From contig CABUKU010000027.1 in NCBI GenBank assembly GCA_902492205.1, positions 1 to 41,267 of the forward strand: 41,267 bases of DNA. The letters are read 5' to 3'. Origin of the DNA: an uncultured Bacteroides sp. (GTDB lineage Bacteria > Bacteroidota > Bacteroidia > Bacteroidales > Bacteroidaceae). Position 1 is the first letter of the stretch. Every line of letters begins with the position of its first letter. Under the pieces are notes generated by a model. That model saw nothing but the letters and a program-made list of their open reading frames with translations, did not search any database and was not told the DNA's origin. Of this stretch, positions 8,651-16,614 are shown piece after piece. Both the position numbers and the translations under genes were made by a program.

Positions 8651-10039
8651 ATGACACTAATAAAATCTATTTCCGGTATCCGTGGCACTATCGGCGGACA
8701 CGCGGGAGAGGGATTAAATCCACTCGACATTGTGAAGTTCACTTCGGCATATGCTACTTTGATAAGAAAGACTTGCACATGTAAGGGCAATAAGATTGTA
8801 GTAGGTCGTGATGCACGTATTTCCGGAGAAATGGTAAAGAATGTTGTTTGCGGAACGTTGATGGGAATGGGATTTGATGTGGTAAACATCGGTTTGGCTT
8901 CTACTCCTACTACCGAACTTGCCGTGACTATGGAAGGTGCATGTGGAGGTATAATTCTTACTGCCAGCCACAATCCGAAGCAATGGAATGCATTGAAGTT
9001 GCTTAACGAACATGGAGAGTTCCTGAATGCAGCCGAAGGAAACGAGGTACTGCGCATTGCCGAAGCCGAAGAGTTTGATTTTGCAGATGTAGACAGTCTT
9101 GGTTCTTATCGTGAAGACAACACTTATAATCAAAAACATATAGACAGTGTCTTGGCTTTGAAATTGGTTGATGTTGAAGCAATCAGGAAAGCCGGTTTCA
9201 GAGTAGCCATAGATTGTGTTAACTCAGTGGGTGGTATCATTCTTCCCGAGTTGCTTGAGCGTTTGGGAGTGAAGCATGTAGAAAAGCTTTATTGTGAACC
9301 TACGGGAAACTTCCAGCACAATCCGGAACCATTGGAAAAGAATCTGGGAGATATTATGAACCTGATGAAAGGTGGCAAAGCCGATGTAGCTTTTGTTGTG
9401 GATCCCGATGTTGACCGTCTTGCGATGATTTGTGAGAATGGTGCGATGTATGGAGAAGAATATACTTTGGTAACGGTTGCCGACTATGTGTTGAAGCACA
9501 CTCCGGGAAATACTGTTTCAAACTTGAGTTCAACCCGTGCGTTGCGTGATGTTACTCGTAAGTACGGGCAAGAATATAATGCTGCTGCTGTGGGTGAAGT
9601 AAATGTAGTAACCAAGATGAAAGCAACAAATGCTGTGATTGGTGGTGAAGGCAATGGTGGAGTTATCTATCCGGAAAGTCATTACGGACGTGATGCTTTG
9701 GTTGGAATTGCTCTTTTCCTTAGTCATTTGGCTCACGAAGGAAAGAAAGTAAGCGAGCTTCGTGCAACTTACCCTCCATACTTCATTGCGAAGAATCGCA
9801 TTGACCTCACTCCTGAAACAGATGTGGATGCTATTCTTGCCAAAGTGAAAGAATTGTATAAGAATGAAGAGATAAACGATATAGACGGTGTGAAGATTGA
9901 TTTTCCCGATAAATGGGTTCATCTCCGTAAAAGTAACACAGAACCTATTATCCGCGTATATTCCGAAGCCTCAACTATGGAAGCTGCCGATGAAATAGGT
10001 AAACAGGTTATGGATATTGTTTACAGTCTGGCAAAATAG
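8651..10039 (+). CDS. glmM: Phosphoglucosamine mutase
   Basis: GlmM converts glucosamine 6-phosphate to glucosamine 1-phosphate, feeding UDP-GlcNAc for peptidoglycan and lipid A. The 462-aa protein has the alpha-D-phosphohexomutase layout: SISGIRGTIGG at the N-terminus, TASHNPKQWN with the phosphorylated Ser106, the magnesium loop DPDVDRLA (~residue 255), the sugar-binding GEGNGGVIYP, and a C-terminal phosphate-binding domain with RKSNTEPIIRVYSEA. The GEGNGG version of the sugar loop is also found in phosphomannomutases, so specificity for mannose or glucose phosphates cannot be excluded. Confidence 0.9.
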   Translation: MTLIKSISGIRGTIGGHAGEGLNPLDIVKFTSAYATLIRKTCTCKGNKIVVGRDARISGEMVKNVVCGTLMGMGFDVVNIGLASTPTTELAVTMEGACGGIILTASHNPKQWNALKLLNEHGEFLNAAEGNEVLRIAEAEEFDFADVDSLGSYREDNTYNQKHIDSVLALKLVDVEAIRKAGFRVAIDCVNSVGGIILPELLERLGVKHVEKLYCEPTGNFQHNPEPLEKNLGDIMNLMKGGKADVAFVVDPDVDRLAMICENGAMYGEEYTLVTVADYVLKHTPGNTVSNLSSTRALRDVTRKYGQEYNAAAVGEVNVVTKMKATNAVIGGEGNGGVIYPESHYGRDALVGIALFLSHLAHEGKKVSELRATYPPYFIAKNRIDLTPETDVDAILAKVKELYKNEEINDIDGVKIDFPDKWVHLRKSNTEPIIRVYSEASTMEAADEIGKQVMDIVYSLAK

Positions 10040-10060
10040 AATAACAAGTATAATGATACG

Positions 10061-10092
10061 AAAAAAGGGTGGAGATTACTCCACCCTTTTTT
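10061..10092 (+). terminator. Strong terminator after glmM
   Basis: A perfect 14-bp inverted repeat with loop ATTA: AAAAAAGGGTGGAG pairs with CTCCACCCTTTTTT. The A-run and T-run make it work on both strands, so it may also stop minus-strand transcripts from the NUDIX gene. Confidence 0.9.
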
Positions 10093-10170
10093 CATATCCA
10101 AACCAATTTGAAATTTGGAAATCTGTTAGAAATGTTGTATCTTTACATAGTTATGTCCTCATAAGGGTGT

Positions 10171-10261
10171 TTCTGTTACTTTCTTATTAGCTCTACTTCT
10201 TTTTTGAAATAAGCCTACTTCTTTATTATAAATAGTCTACACCTTTCCCGAAAAAGGTGTA
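10171..10261. repeat. 22-nt periodic imperfect repeats ending in a hairpin
   Basis: In the gap between glmM and the NUDIX gene, three units of exactly 22 nt follow one another: 10193-10214, 10215-10236 and 10237-10258, each starting CTAC. A weaker unit precedes them at 10171. The last unit contains a perfect 9-bp hairpin, TACACCTTT (10238-10246) with AAAGGTGTA (10253-10261). No gene is seen in 10093-10342. Confidence 0.5.
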
Positions 10262-10342
10262 CGGGTAGTTATGAATATGTCCTTATCTTTATGCTAAGGT
10301 GACCGTATGTTTCAATCAAGATGTACGTATGTTTGGGCTTAA

Positions 10343-10849
10343 TTAAAAGAGCTTTACCTTCAGAACCTCATTCTCAAAGTTCGGAGTAAACACTCCTTGT
10401 CCGATGTTTTCCTTTATCTCTTCGATGCTCCAAAAACGTCCTCCATCCAGTTCCTCACAGTTTGGAGTGATTTCACCGTCGTATGTAGTTTTGTGAACAA
10501 AGACAAGTTCTTTTTCTCTTTCCGATTCAAACACATAAGAAGTGATAAATTCGGGAGTGAAATCTGTTATACCCAATTCCTCACGTACTTCTCTTTTTAA
10601 GGCTATCTCCACACTTTCACCTAAGTCGATGTGTCCGCCTACCGCAGTGTCCCATTTGTCGGGTTGTATGTCTTTCCATGCGGGGCGTTTTTGCAGATAG
10701 AGTTCTCCTTTGCCATTGAACACATGCAGGTGAACTACCGGATGAAGCATCTTGCTTCCGTTGTGACATTCTCCACGGGTGGCTGCCCCCATGATGTTTC
10801 CCTGTTCATCCACTAAAGGGAACATCTCTTCTTTATTGTCGCTTTTCAT
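10343..10849 (-). CDS. NUDIX hydrolase
   Basis: NUDIX enzymes hydrolyse nucleoside diphosphates linked to another group. From the ATG at 10849 the protein is 168 aa, the usual size. The NUDIX box is complete at residues 72-94: GHIDLGESVEIALKREVREE followed by LGI, with all the magnesium-binding Glu residues. The sequence FPLVDEQGNIMGAATRGECHNGSKMLHPVVHLHVF resembles the YfcD/isopentenyl-diphosphate-isomerase-like subgroup, so the substrate cannot be named. The longer open frame to 11161 overlaps the divergent protease gene and is not used. A -7 element lies just upstream. Confidence 0.92.
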   Translation of the reverse strand: MKSDNKEEMFPLVDEQGNIMGAATRGECHNGSKMLHPVVHLHVFNGKGELYLQKRPAWKDIQPDKWDTAVGGHIDLGESVEIALKREVREELGITDFTPEFITSYVFESEREKELVFVHKTTYDGEITPNCEELDGGRFWSIEEIKENIGQGVFTPNFENEVLKVKLF

Positions 10850-10873
10850 TAGTTTTCTCTTAATTTCCGGGTG

Positions 10874-10881
10874 CAAAGATA
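10874..10881 (-). promoter_or_regulatory. -7 promoter element of the NUDIX gene
   Basis: CAAAGATA on the plus strand reads TATCTTTG on the minus strand, a full match to the Bacteroides -7 element, 25 bp before the NUDIX start. No clear -33 element is seen. Confidence 0.5.
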
Positions 10882-10973
10882 CTAAAGGAGAATAATACAT
10901 CTGATAAGATTGTCTTATATATTTAAAAACATTATCTTTAAACCGTGTGTTCTTAAAGATAAAGTTCTTGATT

Positions 10974-12251
10974 ATGAGAGTGAAATATTTATTCTTAATA
11001 CTTATATTACTTATTGGTTTTAGTGGTTGTGAGGACGATTCGTCATCATTGGAAGTGTCACAATCCGTATTCAATAATGTCAGCAGTGATGGTGCAACAC
11101 TGGAAGTAGATGTCATGAGCAGTGATGCATGGGTTGTGTCTGATAATGCAACATGGTGCACTGTTGTCCCCGAAAAAGGGAATGGTAACCAAAAGATTAC
11201 AATTAAGGTTGAAGCAAATATAGAACTATCTGCCCGAACTGCAACTATAACTATTTCTTCGGATAAGTCAGATAGCAGGAGTATTCAATTAAATCAAGAC
11301 GGAGCCAATATCTCTCCGGAGGACTATCATTATAAGCTCCCGGTTATTTTTCATGTGCTCTATCACGATAAAAACGACAGCAAACAATACGTTGAGCCCG
11401 GCAGATTGCCCGAAATTCTGAAGAGAGTAAATGAGCTTTACCTGAATGCGGGACCAGGCAGCGCAAATATGAATGTGGAATTCGTACTTGCCACAAAAGA
11501 TCCTGAAGGCAGAGCATTGTCCGAACCCGGTGTGGAACGTATCGAATGGAATACCGCCACCATTGATATTGATGATTTCATGTTCGGTAATAAAGGTATC
11601 TATAATTATTTGATATGGGAACCGAACGACTATATCAATGTAATGGTATATACATTTACGGAAGAGGATGTTATGGGTGTATCCCACTTTCCGTATTCCC
11701 CCATACAAAATCCTTTGGAAGGTACCGAAAACGTTTCCGGGCACGTGACCGGAACTAATCTTAAATATGCCTATTGTGTGTCCATCAATAATGCTTATAT
11801 TTATGAGAAAACTACTGCCGCACTACCTAATCAGAATGACATGGCTATCACGTTAGCCCATGAACTCGGACATTATTTGGGATTGTATCACGTATTTTCC
11901 GAAGCTGCCGAAAACGGTGTCAGCGTTTGTAAAGATACAGACTATTGTACAGATACTTATACTTACAACCGGGATACTTATGTAGATGGGGTGAGAAGCT
12001 TGCAGGACAGTAAGTTTTCTTTTGAAAAGTTAGCTTGGCGTCATGATTGTGTACGAGATATTGATTTTACTTCACGAAATATTATGGATTATGCCTTTAG
12101 TTATTTAAATGAGTTTACAGAGCAGCAGAAGGCAAGAATACGCCATGTCCTCACATACAGTCCGCTTATACCGGGACCGAAAAGAGGTTGGATCCGGACC
12201 CGTTCCACAGTTGAAGGTCCGTTGGATTTGCCGATAGTTGTCATGAGATAA
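10974..12251 (+). CDS. BACON-domain, M43-like zinc metalloprotease lipoprotein
   Basis: This 425-aa lipoprotein begins at the ATG at 10974, giving MRVKYLFLILILLIGFSGC with a lipobox ending FSGC. Residues ~28-110 look like a BACON domain, with a WVVSDNATWCTV motif and a final ISSDKSDSRSIQLNQDG strand. The catalytic part carries HELGHYLGLYH (residues 296-306), the HExxHxxGxxH zinc motif of metzincins, followed by a Met-turn in NIMDYAFSYLNEFT (Met371). Two CxDTxxC-like segments lie between them. This pattern suits the M43 (pappalysin/cytophagalysin) family. It probably sits on the cell surface and cuts proteins; the target is unknown. BACON domains often attach surface enzymes to glycans or mucin, but that is family knowledge. 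Confidence 0.88.
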   Translation: MRVKYLFLILILLIGFSGCEDDSSSLEVSQSVFNNVSSDGATLEVDVMSSDAWVVSDNATWCTVVPEKGNGNQKITIKVEANIELSARTATITISSDKSDSRSIQLNQDGANISPEDYHYKLPVIFHVLYHDKNDSKQYVEPGRLPEILKRVNELYLNAGPGSANMNVEFVLATKDPEGRALSEPGVERIEWNTATIDIDDFMFGNKGIYNYLIWEPNDYINVMVYTFTEEDVMGVSHFPYSPIQNPLEGTENVSGHVTGTNLKYAYCVSINNAYIYEKTTAALPNQNDMAITLAHELGHYLGLYHVFSEAAENGVSVCKDTDYCTDTYTYNRDTYVDGVRSLQDSKFSFEKLAWRHDCVRDIDFTSRNIMDYAFSYLNEFTEQQKARIRHVLTYSPLIPGPKRGWIRTRSTVEGPLDLPIVVMR

Positions 12252-12256
12252 AAAGA

Positions 12257-12286
12257 AAGAGAATAGCCGGAGCCGGCTATCCTCTT
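12257..12286. terminator. Hairpin between convergent protease and hutH genes
   Basis: ATAGCCGG pairs with CCGGCTAT, and the arms extend outward by AAGAGA and CCTCTT with one mismatch. It lies between two genes that point at each other, so it could terminate both, though it has no long T-run on the plus strand. Confidence 0.6.
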
Positions 12287-12315
12287 CCACAGGTTAATTA
12301 AACAAAGATTGGATA

Positions 12316-13815
12316 TTAATATTCTATTTTGGTTCTTTTCAGAAACGCTACGGTTTTATGTATCTCCTTGTACATCACAATATCTTCTTTCACGAAAGGC
12401 ACTTCCTTGCGATAGGCAGAAAGGAAACGTTCGAGGATGGGGGATGTCTTTAGCGGGCGGCGGAAGTCTATTCCCTGTGCTGCATTCATAAGTTCGATGG
12501 CAAGAATGTGCTCCAGATTATCCAATATTTTATAAAGCTTGGTTGCAGCGTTTGCCCCCATACTCACATGGTCTTCCTGTCCGTTGGAGGACACGATGGA
12601 GTCACTGCTGGCAGCATAGCAATACATTTTGTTCTGGCTCACCATAGATGCCGCAGCATATTGCGGAATCATGAAACCTGAGTTCAGCCCCGGTTCGGCA
12701 ACAAGGAATTCGGGTAAACCTCTGAGTCCCATGATAAGCTGTGATACACGGCGTTCGGAGATATTACCCAACTCGGCAAGGGCTATGGCGAGGAAATCAT
12801 AAGAGATAGCCAAAGGCTGTCCGTGGAAGTTGCCTCCCGATATGATTAAATCTTCATCGGGGAAGATTGTCGGGTTATCTGTAACGGAGTTTATCTCGGT
12901 TAAAAGTACGGAGGACACATAACGGATGGCATCTTTCGTAGCTCCGTGAACTTGGGGAACGCAACGGAAAGAGTAAGGATCTTGCACATGCTTACCGGGT
13001 TGTGCGATAATCTCACTTCCTTCGAGTAACGTGCGGAATGCTTTTCCTGTTTCTATCTGTCCCGGGTGAGGGCGCATCTGCTGTATGCAATCCATGAACG
13101 GATCAATACGCCCGTCGAATGCCTCAAGGGAGAGGGCGGCAATGAGGTCGGCACTCTTCATGATTTTGCGGGCTTTGAGAATGGCGAAAACACCGTTTGC
13201 ACTCATAAACTGAGTTCCGTTCAGCAACGCCAACCCTTCTTTGCTCATCAGCTTCACGGGTGCCCAGCCGAATTCATCTAGAACGCTGATTGCTTCACAT
13301 TTCTTTCCTTTATAATATACATCGCCCACGCCGATAAGCGGGAGGAAAAGATTAGCCAACGGAGCAAGGTCGCCCGATGCACCAAGCGAGCCCCGGTCAT
13401 AAACGATAGGCATTACATCGTTGTTGAAGAAGTCGATAATGCGTTGCACGGTAATGACCTGCACACCGCTATGTCCCAATGACAGTGCATGGGCTTTCAG
13501 CAACATCATCAATTTGATGATAACGGGGCTGATTTCCGCACCGACACTGCATGCATGACTCTTCACAAGATTCTCTTGCAAGGTGCTTAGTTCGTCCGGT
13601 GATATATTGTGGCTGCATAAAGAACCGAAACCGGTGGTGATACCATAGAGGGGAGCATCCGAGGTTTCTGTCTTTTTATCCAGATAATCCCGGCACTTCT
13701 GAATACGTTCTTTTGCTTCCGGTGCGAGTTCCAGTTTCAGGTTTTCGTTGATGATACGTTCGATGACATCAAATGTGAGGTCGCCCGAACCTACATGATA
13801 AACGTTCTTGCTCAT
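12316..13815 (-). CDS. hutH: Histidine ammonia-lyase
   Basis: HutH removes ammonia from L-histidine to give urocanate, the first step of histidine degradation. The 499-aa protein has the usual length. The Ala-Ser-Gly triad that forms the MIO cofactor is at residues 146-148 in GSLGASGDLAPLANL. The catalytic Tyr is in LYGITTGFG, and the conserved SSNGQEDHVSMGANA lies near the C-terminus. It is the last gene of the hut operon and overlaps the cyclodeaminase gene by 4 bp (ATGA), so translation is probably coupled. Confidence 0.97.
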   Translation of the reverse strand: MSKNVYHVGSGDLTFDVIERIINENLKLELAPEAKERIQKCRDYLDKKTETSDAPLYGITTGFGSLCSHNISPDELSTLQENLVKSHACSVGAEISPVIIKLMMLLKAHALSLGHSGVQVITVQRIIDFFNNDVMPIVYDRGSLGASGDLAPLANLFLPLIGVGDVYYKGKKCEAISVLDEFGWAPVKLMSKEGLALLNGTQFMSANGVFAILKARKIMKSADLIAALSLEAFDGRIDPFMDCIQQMRPHPGQIETGKAFRTLLEGSEIIAQPGKHVQDPYSFRCVPQVHGATKDAIRYVSSVLLTEINSVTDNPTIFPDEDLIISGGNFHGQPLAISYDFLAIALAELGNISERRVSQLIMGLRGLPEFLVAEPGLNSGFMIPQYAAASMVSQNKMYCYAASSDSIVSSNGQEDHVSMGANAATKLYKILDNLEHILAIELMNAAQGIDFRRPLKTSPILERFLSAYRKEVPFVKEDIVMYKEIHKTVAFLKRTKIEY

Positions 13816-14441
13816 AATCCGTGTGTTTCTTTAGCGAATGTTAGTAACATCTGTTCCTTTTTGCATGCAGCCTTTTCCAGTTCGTCGGCTTCTGCCGTGA
13901 ATTGTTTCACGAAGTCTTCATCTTTAATGGAAGAAAGGTTGATGCGCACGTTGAGCAAAGCTCCTAATATGGCAGTACGGGCACACATCATTGCCACACA
14001 AGCATCGGTTATCGCATTACTGTTTCCGTTGCGTGCAACATCTTCGATGCTGTTCAGAATGTCATTGGTGCTGCGTGCTACTTCCATAGGTATTTTTGCG
14101 GCATGCTTGGTGGCTTTCTGAATAACTTCGCTACGTTTCGCTTTTTCTTCTTCCGTATCTTTAGGCAGTTTGTATGCAGAGAATACTAATTCGTATGCTT
14201 CCGCATCTTTATTTACATAATCCAAGAACAGGTCGCTGATCAGTTCTGCTTTAGCTGCAAGCATCTTCATTCTTTCTTCTACTTCGGCATACTTCTTTCT
14301 GCCTAAGGTGAGATTGGCAACCATTGCCGTGAGAGAGGCTGCAATGGCAGCATTGAGGGCAGAAATGCTTCCTCCGCCGGGAACAGGATCACTGCCTGCT
14401 ACTTTATTTAGAAAATCTTTTATGGTAAGGTCTGTCAACAT
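13812..14441 (-). CDS. Formimidoyltetrahydrofolate cyclodeaminase (FTCD C-terminal type)
   Basis: This 209-aa protein matches the cyclodeaminase half of mammalian FTCD. It converts 5-formimino-tetrahydrofolate to 5,10-methenyl-tetrahydrofolate and ammonia. The diagnostic N-terminal stretch is present: LTIKDFLNKVAGSDPVPGGGSISALNAAIAASLTAMVANL, where PVPGGGS is the family motif. The rest is helical, as expected. Its partner reaction is done by the formiminotransferase encoded two genes upstream, with hutI between them. A methenyl-THF cyclohydrolase activity, seen in some relatives, is also possible. Confidence 0.92.
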   Translation of the reverse strand: MLTDLTIKDFLNKVAGSDPVPGGGSISALNAAIAASLTAMVANLTLGRKKYAEVEERMKMLAAKAELISDLFLDYVNKDAEAYELVFSAYKLPKDTEEEKAKRSEVIQKATKHAAKIPMEVARSTNDILNSIEDVARNGNSNAITDACVAMMCARTAILGALLNVRINLSSIKDEDFVKQFTAEADELEKAACKKEQMLLTFAKETHGL

Positions 14442-14447
14442 GGTATT

Positions 14448-15698
14448 TTAATTTATGGGTGAATAATAAACGATATTTCCTTTCTTTATGGTGCATTGCA
14501 CGGAGTTCATTCCCGTGTAATAGGGGAGAGCATAGTGTGTATCGGTATCAAGCAGGGCAAAGTCTCCTTCTTTGCCGATTTCGATGCTGCCTATACGGTC
14601 GGCACGGTTAATGGCTGCTGCGCCATTGAGTGTCAAAGCGGTAATGGCTTCCTCCACACTGAGCTTCATGTAAATGCAAGCAAGGGCAAAGGTCAATGGG
14701 ATAGAACCCGAACAACAGCTACCGGGATTCAGGTCGGTTGCAAGAGCAACGGCGCAACCGGCATCAATCATTTCACGTCCGCGGGCATATGGTTCGCGGA
14801 GTGTAAAGGCGGTTAACGGCAGGAGAGTGGCAACTACTCCGTTATTTGCCATAGCTTCTATGCCCTTATCCGATGCATGAAGCAAATGGTCGGCACTGAG
14901 GGCTTTCAATTCTCCGGCAAGTTCCGAGCCGCCGAAGCTTACTATTTCATCGGCATGTAACTTTACTCCATATCCCCACTGCTTGGCTGCCGAAAGCAAT
15001 CGACGGGATTGCTCAACGGTAAATACTCCCTTTTCGCAGAATACATCGCAATTCTCTGCCAATCCTTTTTCTTTGATCAGAGGAAGCATTTCGTTGATTA
15101 AAAAGTCGATATATTCATCTTCTTTTCCTTTATATTCGGGCGGCAGCGCATGTGCTCCGAGGAAAGTCGCGGCAATATCCACTTTACGGTCGGAGTTGTT
15201 ATTGATGGCTTGCATCACTTCCAGTTGTTTCAGTTCGGTGTCACGGTCTAATCCGTAACCGCTTTTGCCTTCCACGGTAGTTACTCCCATGCGGCTCATT
15301 ACTTCAATGAACCACTCCGCTTTGGTTTTCAGTTCATCGAATGAAGCTTCACGGGTGGCTTTCATGGTATTGACTATGCCGCCACCGCGCTCCATGATGC
15401 TCATGTAACTGTCCCCACGCATTCTCCACATAAACTCTTCGGGGCGAAAGCCACCGAAAACAAGGTGTGTATGCGAATCTACAAAGCCCGGAAGAAGCAC
15501 TTTGCCCTCGGCATCTATTATTTCATACTCTGCGGGGAACTCCTGCCGGTTTTCTCCTACATATGTAATGATGCCACCGGTAACTTCTACCGTTCCGCTT
15601 GGAATATCAAGAAGTTCGTTCATATCTTTCCCCCTGCGGGCAGATTTGCCGGTGGGGGTAATGATATGTGCATTCGTTATAATCAGGTTTCCGTTCAT
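14448..15698 (-). CDS. hutI: Imidazolonepropionase
   Basis: HutI opens the ring of 4-imidazolone-5-propionate to give N-formimino-L-glutamate. It is an amidohydrolase-fold metalloenzyme of 416 aa. Metal and active-site residues are visible: H76 and H78 in DSHTHLVFGG, the KLHADEI histidine, and the Asp in ATDLNPGS. It lies 6 bp downstream of ftcD and 6 bp upstream of the cyclodeaminase gene, well within an operon. Confidence 0.97.
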   Translation of the reverse strand: MNGNLIITNAHIITPTGKSARRGKDMNELLDIPSGTVEVTGGIITYVGENRQEFPAEYEIIDAEGKVLLPGFVDSHTHLVFGGFRPEEFMWRMRGDSYMSIMERGGGIVNTMKATREASFDELKTKAEWFIEVMSRMGVTTVEGKSGYGLDRDTELKQLEVMQAINNNSDRKVDIAATFLGAHALPPEYKGKEDEYIDFLINEMLPLIKEKGLAENCDVFCEKGVFTVEQSRRLLSAAKQWGYGVKLHADEIVSFGGSELAGELKALSADHLLHASDKGIEAMANNGVVATLLPLTAFTLREPYARGREMIDAGCAVALATDLNPGSCCSGSIPLTFALACIYMKLSVEEAITALTLNGAAAINRADRIGSIEIGKEGDFALLDTDTHYALPYYTGMNSVQCTIKKGNIVYYSPIN

Positions 15699-15704
15699 GG
15701 GGCA

Positions 15705-16607
15705 TTATTCCATTATCCGTGCTTCCAGTACTTGCTGCATGGAGAAGTTTTCCAGTCCCAAATAATAAGAAGCCGTGTCTATCAATGCTTCCATAGGAAC
15801 AAGGCCGATTATTTCGCTTCCCACGATGCTCACTCCGTAGCGGCGGGCTTCAATCCTTACAAGTTCGAAAGCACGATACAGGGCAGTCTTGGTAAAGTCC
15901 GTCATATTAATGGAAACCTGTGTGATGTTTCTTTCTGTCAATTCCACTCCCATAGCCTTGCAGTAACGCAAACCACCTCCGATGAAGCGGATTTTCTTTG
16001 CAATGTCATGTGCTATTTCAAGGCTTGGAGTATTCAGGTTGATGTTATAGGCTACAAGCGGCATACGTGCTCCGATAGCAACTGTCCCGGCTGTGGGATG
16101 GCGTTCTTCGGGGCCGAAGTCCGGATGCCATTCGGGTTGATGTATTTTTTCCGCCATACCCTCGAATTCTCCTTTTCTAACGGCTGCAAGGTTTTCGCGA
16201 TGAGGTGCCGATGCCGATTTCTCATATAAGAATACCGGGAGGTTATAGGCTTCGGCTACCCGCTTGCCCACTTCTTTGGAAATGGCAATGGCATCTTCCA
16301 TTGTGCACCCTTTGATAGGGATGAAAGGCACTACATCCACGGCTCCCATGCGTGGATGCTGACCGGAATGTTTGTTCAGGTCAATCAGTTCAACGGCAAT
16401 GCCAATAGCTTCTATTACTGCTTCTTTCAGTGCATTAGGTTCGCCTACTACAGTTACTACCAAGCGGTTATGATCTGTATCATTACTGTAATCCAATAGT
16501 TTCACACCTTCTTTTGCACGGAAAGGAGATACTATCTTGTCTATTTTCTCTAAGTCGCGTCCTTCACTGAAGTTAGGAACACATTCCATTATTTTTGTCC
16601 AGCTCAT
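15705..16607 (-). CDS. ftcD: Glutamate formimidoyltransferase
   Basis: This 300-aa enzyme moves the formimino group from N-formimino-glutamate to tetrahydrofolate, releasing glutamate. The N-terminus (IMECVPNFSEGRD) and the segment NKHSGQHPRMGAVDVVPFIPI, which holds the catalytic His, are typical of the FT domain of FTCD. The cyclodeaminase domain is not fused but encoded separately downstream. No hutF or hutG-like gene is present in the operon, so this folate route is the only visible way to finish the pathway. Confidence 0.96.
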   Translation of the reverse strand: MSWTKIMECVPNFSEGRDLEKIDKIVSPFRAKEGVKLLDYSNDTDHNRLVVTVVGEPNALKEAVIEAIGIAVELIDLNKHSGQHPRMGAVDVVPFIPIKGCTMEDAIAISKEVGKRVAEAYNLPVFLYEKSASAPHRENLAAVRKGEFEGMAEKIHQPEWHPDFGPEERHPTAGTVAIGARMPLVAYNINLNTPSLEIAHDIAKKIRFIGGGLRYCKAMGVELTERNITQVSINMTDFTKTALYRAFELVRIEARRYGVSIVGSEIIGLVPMEALIDTASYYLGLENFSMQQVLEARIME

Positions 16608-16614
16608 GTCTTTA

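Noticed and set aside
15465..16229. 254-aa open frame on the plus strand
   Set aside because: It is antisense to hutI and ftcD, both certain genes, and its translation resembles no protein.
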